Shown: positions 41,994 to 43,516 of the stretch, piece by piece | How positions within the stretch are numbered: position 1 is the first letter of the stretch | Layout: the number at the start of each line of letters is the position of its first letter | DNA from: JANQPA01 sp964628385 | Lineage (GTDB): Bacteria; Bacteroidota; Bacteroidia; Chitinophagales; Saprospiraceae | NCBI GenBank assembly: GCA_964628385.1 | Contig: CAZVOD010000036.1 | Location: 1 to 43,516 of the forward strand | Direction: 5' to 3' | DNA: 43,516 bases | Made by a program: the position numbers and the translations under genes | Notes under the pieces: generated by a model | The model's input: the letters and a program-made list of their open reading frames with translations, nothing else | Database searches by the model: none | Told to the model about the DNA's origin: nothing

Positions 41994-43412
41994 TTAATTG
42001 CATCCTTGATGGCAATTAGAGGTAATCGGGCAAACCTGGTTATCAATCGTTCGCTCTACTTTTACCGGAATTCGCAACACAAAACTTGAACCCAGTGCTG
42101 CTCCCGTGTAGATATTCGTACTTACTTCTGCTGCAAAGATTTCTATATCACATTTATCCACAAAACCATTAATGTCTATTTCCTGATTCAAAGTAGAGGG
42201 GAAATAAGCCGTGGCAATCGTACCAAATACTTCTCCTTCAAAGCTATTACTGCTGATGGCCGGAAGATTTAAGTTGACCTTCAATAAATCATAAATCGCT
42301 AAAAGAGTGGGGCGAGCCATTTCAAACGTCACAGAACCATCAAAACCTACTTGCAGCTCAGTAATATTTTCGTTTTGTATGACCCGGCTATACGGTATAC
42401 CCAAGCCACAGTCGCAGTTGATGACAGAGTCTTTAAGCAAAAGCTCTGTTTCTACTTCGGGTTCCGATGGTGGTGTATCTAGCTCCAAACCATTTTCTAT
42501 ACCAATTATACCATTAGAAAAATGACTAATTGGTGTGGATATCAGGCCGGTTGCAGGATCATAAGTCACCTGCGCTTCCTCTCTTTGGAGTTTATTAGAA
42601 GCCAGGTTGTCAAAAATCAGCGGATTATCAGCCGTATTCAGGCTGTAAAGGGCCAGCATATCATCTGCATCAGGCTCGATATCCGGGCGGAAGCTTATCG
42701 TAATTGGCTCTTCAAAATTCACACCGGAGGGCTTAAACTCAAATCGCTTGATTGGCGTAAAACCAAAATCATTGGCACTAATACTCCCCAAATACTGCCC
42801 ACCGGCCAAAGGTGTAATATTGACTACCGTTGGTGAAGAAAATGCTCCGGCCGGGATATTGACAATGATACTATCCGTAACCAATTCAGATTGTTCTACA
42901 CCATTGATAATAAAGGTGTTTAATGTGGAGTCAACCAAAGTGAAAATACCGCCTTCTGCTCCTACTGTAAAAGCCTGGGCCGTAGGCGTCAGAATAAAAT
43001 CCAGTTCTACAGTAATTCTGGAATTATTGCAAACACCCTGTTCGAGGTAATCCCTGAAGTCTATTTCAAAACTGCTAATACTGTATCCGGCGTTTATTAC
43101 TCCGATAACTTTTTCGCTATCCATCAGCTGCGGGATAGCATTAACTTTAATTTTATACCTGCCATTGTTGTCAGTGAATAAACTCAAAAAATCCAGTCTG
43201 ATCTCTGCGTTAGCAATAGGTTGCCGGGTTTTGGCATCCTGAACTATTCCCATGAGAAAGAGGTCACAGAATTCTTCGTCTGAGCGAAAGTCTACCAGCT
43301 CATCCAGGTCGCCGTAAAAGGGCCTGATGGTATCTACTTCGCAGCCCTGAAAAGGCAGTGTCATAACGATGAGTAGTAAAGATAAAAGCTTTGAGAGCCA
43401 TCTTAGTTTCAT
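41994..43412 (-). CDS. Lipoprotein with carboxypeptidase-regulatory-like and ZU5-like domains
   Basis: This 472-residue lipoprotein has its lipobox at FQGC (C24). Residues about 50-140 form a carboxypeptidase-regulatory-like beta-sandwich (LMGIVQDAKTRQPIANAEI, FTDNNGRYKIK). Residues about 148-260 resemble a ZU5 domain (AEGGIFTLVDSTL, VNIPAGAFSSPTVVNITPL, GVNFEEPITISF). Then come a short acidic linker (PPSEPEVETELLL) and a C-terminal beta region with several Cys (CDCGLG, CDIEIFAAE, CPITSNCHQGC at the end). The role is probably surface binding or scaffolding, without a known ligand. It leads the YjbH-like gene by 12 bp. The 104 bp beyond its start to the window end are AT-rich. Confidence 0.75.
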   Translation of the reverse strand: MKLRWLSKLLSLLLIVMTLPFQGCEVDTIRPFYGDLDELVDFRSDEEFCDLFLMGIVQDAKTRQPIANAEIRLDFLSLFTDNNGRYKIKVNAIPQLMDSEKVIGVINAGYSISSFEIDFRDYLEQGVCNNSRITVELDFILTPTAQAFTVGAEGGIFTLVDSTLNTFIINGVEQSELVTDSIIVNIPAGAFSSPTVVNITPLAGGQYLGSISANDFGFTPIKRFEFKPSGVNFEEPITISFRPDIEPDADDMLALYSLNTADNPLIFDNLASNKLQREEAQVTYDPATGLISTPISHFSNGIIGIENGLELDTPPSEPEVETELLLKDSVINCDCGLGIPYSRVIQNENITELQVGFDGSVTFEMARPTLLAIYDLLKVNLNLPAISSNSFEGEVFGTIATAYFPSTLNQEIDINGFVDKCDIEIFAAEVSTNIYTGAALGSSFVLRIPVKVERTIDNQVCPITSNCHQGCN

Positions 43413-43516
43413 TTTGAGATATGTTTTGCTGTTGTGTAATTTTAGTGCTATAAAGTTCTATCTAAGTATTGATTCAAAATAAAATATAAGTTATATTTAG
43501 TCCCAAAAAGATGGGA

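Overview
The window is a chromosomal segment of a Bacteroidota bacterium, most likely a member of the Saprospiria (Saprospiraceae/Lewinella-like). The evidence is several proteins ending in type IX secretion (T9SS) sorting domains of both type A and type B, SprB-, GEVED- and SdrD-B-like surface domains, many short-signal lipoproteins, -7 promoter elements of the form TAnnTTTG, little sign of Shine-Dalgarno sites, and a DUF6495-like gene. The taxonomic call is inference; there is no rRNA or tRNA in the window.

Layout. 1-885 is the 3' end of a T9SS type B surface protein broken by an in-frame TAA. 886-1567 is intergenic and holds a 189-bp fold-back element. 1568-8908 encodes a 2446-residue multidomain secreted protein. 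9037-9740 is a T9SS cargo fragment without a proper start. 9822-13542 (minus) is a two-gene fatty-acid beta-oxidation unit (trifunctional-type dehydrogenase/hydratase plus thiolase) with a palindromic operator candidate. 13861-16391 is an ExbB-ExbD-ExbD-TonB energy-transducing operon, followed by folC. 17925-21254 (minus) is a trehalose synthase-maltokinase fusion, and 21383-24100 (minus) a secreted sugar-dehydrogenase-like protein. 24450-31073 is mostly housekeeping: a membrane coiled-coil protein, a thioredoxin-fold protein, an FKBP isomerase, trmD, a DUF6495-like protein, TerC and a family-39-type glycosyltransferase. 31317-37629 (plus) runs DoxX, ApbE, a DnaQ-type exonuclease, two MbnP-like lipoproteins and two MbnH/cytochrome-c-peroxidase-like diheme lipoproteins. 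37630-38444 is a gene-free stretch rich in repeated small hairpin modules. 38445-43412 (minus) has a lipoprotein, a lipoprotein pullulanase, a YjbH-like protein and a ZU5-like lipoprotein.

The most interesting parts are: (1) the duplicated MbnP/MbnH cassette at 33601-37629, in which one MbnP paralogue has no tryptophan in its mature part while the other keeps a single one in the expected YW...GY context, so only one looks able to carry the tryptophan-to-kynurenine modification known for this family; (2) three related micro-modules in 37875-38318 (CATGGGATT, a tiny ORF, then a hairpin), two with intrinsic-terminator-like ends, which may be a small-RNA or leader family; (3) a dispersed palindromic repeat with ends AGRCTTGTTTCG found three times (16414, 21315, 31018), one copy enlarged by an internal insertion; and (4) gene-decay or slippage sites: the nonsense codon at 601, the start-less T9SS fragment, an A8 tract where one extra A would restore a natural N-terminus, and a G10 tract inside trmD.
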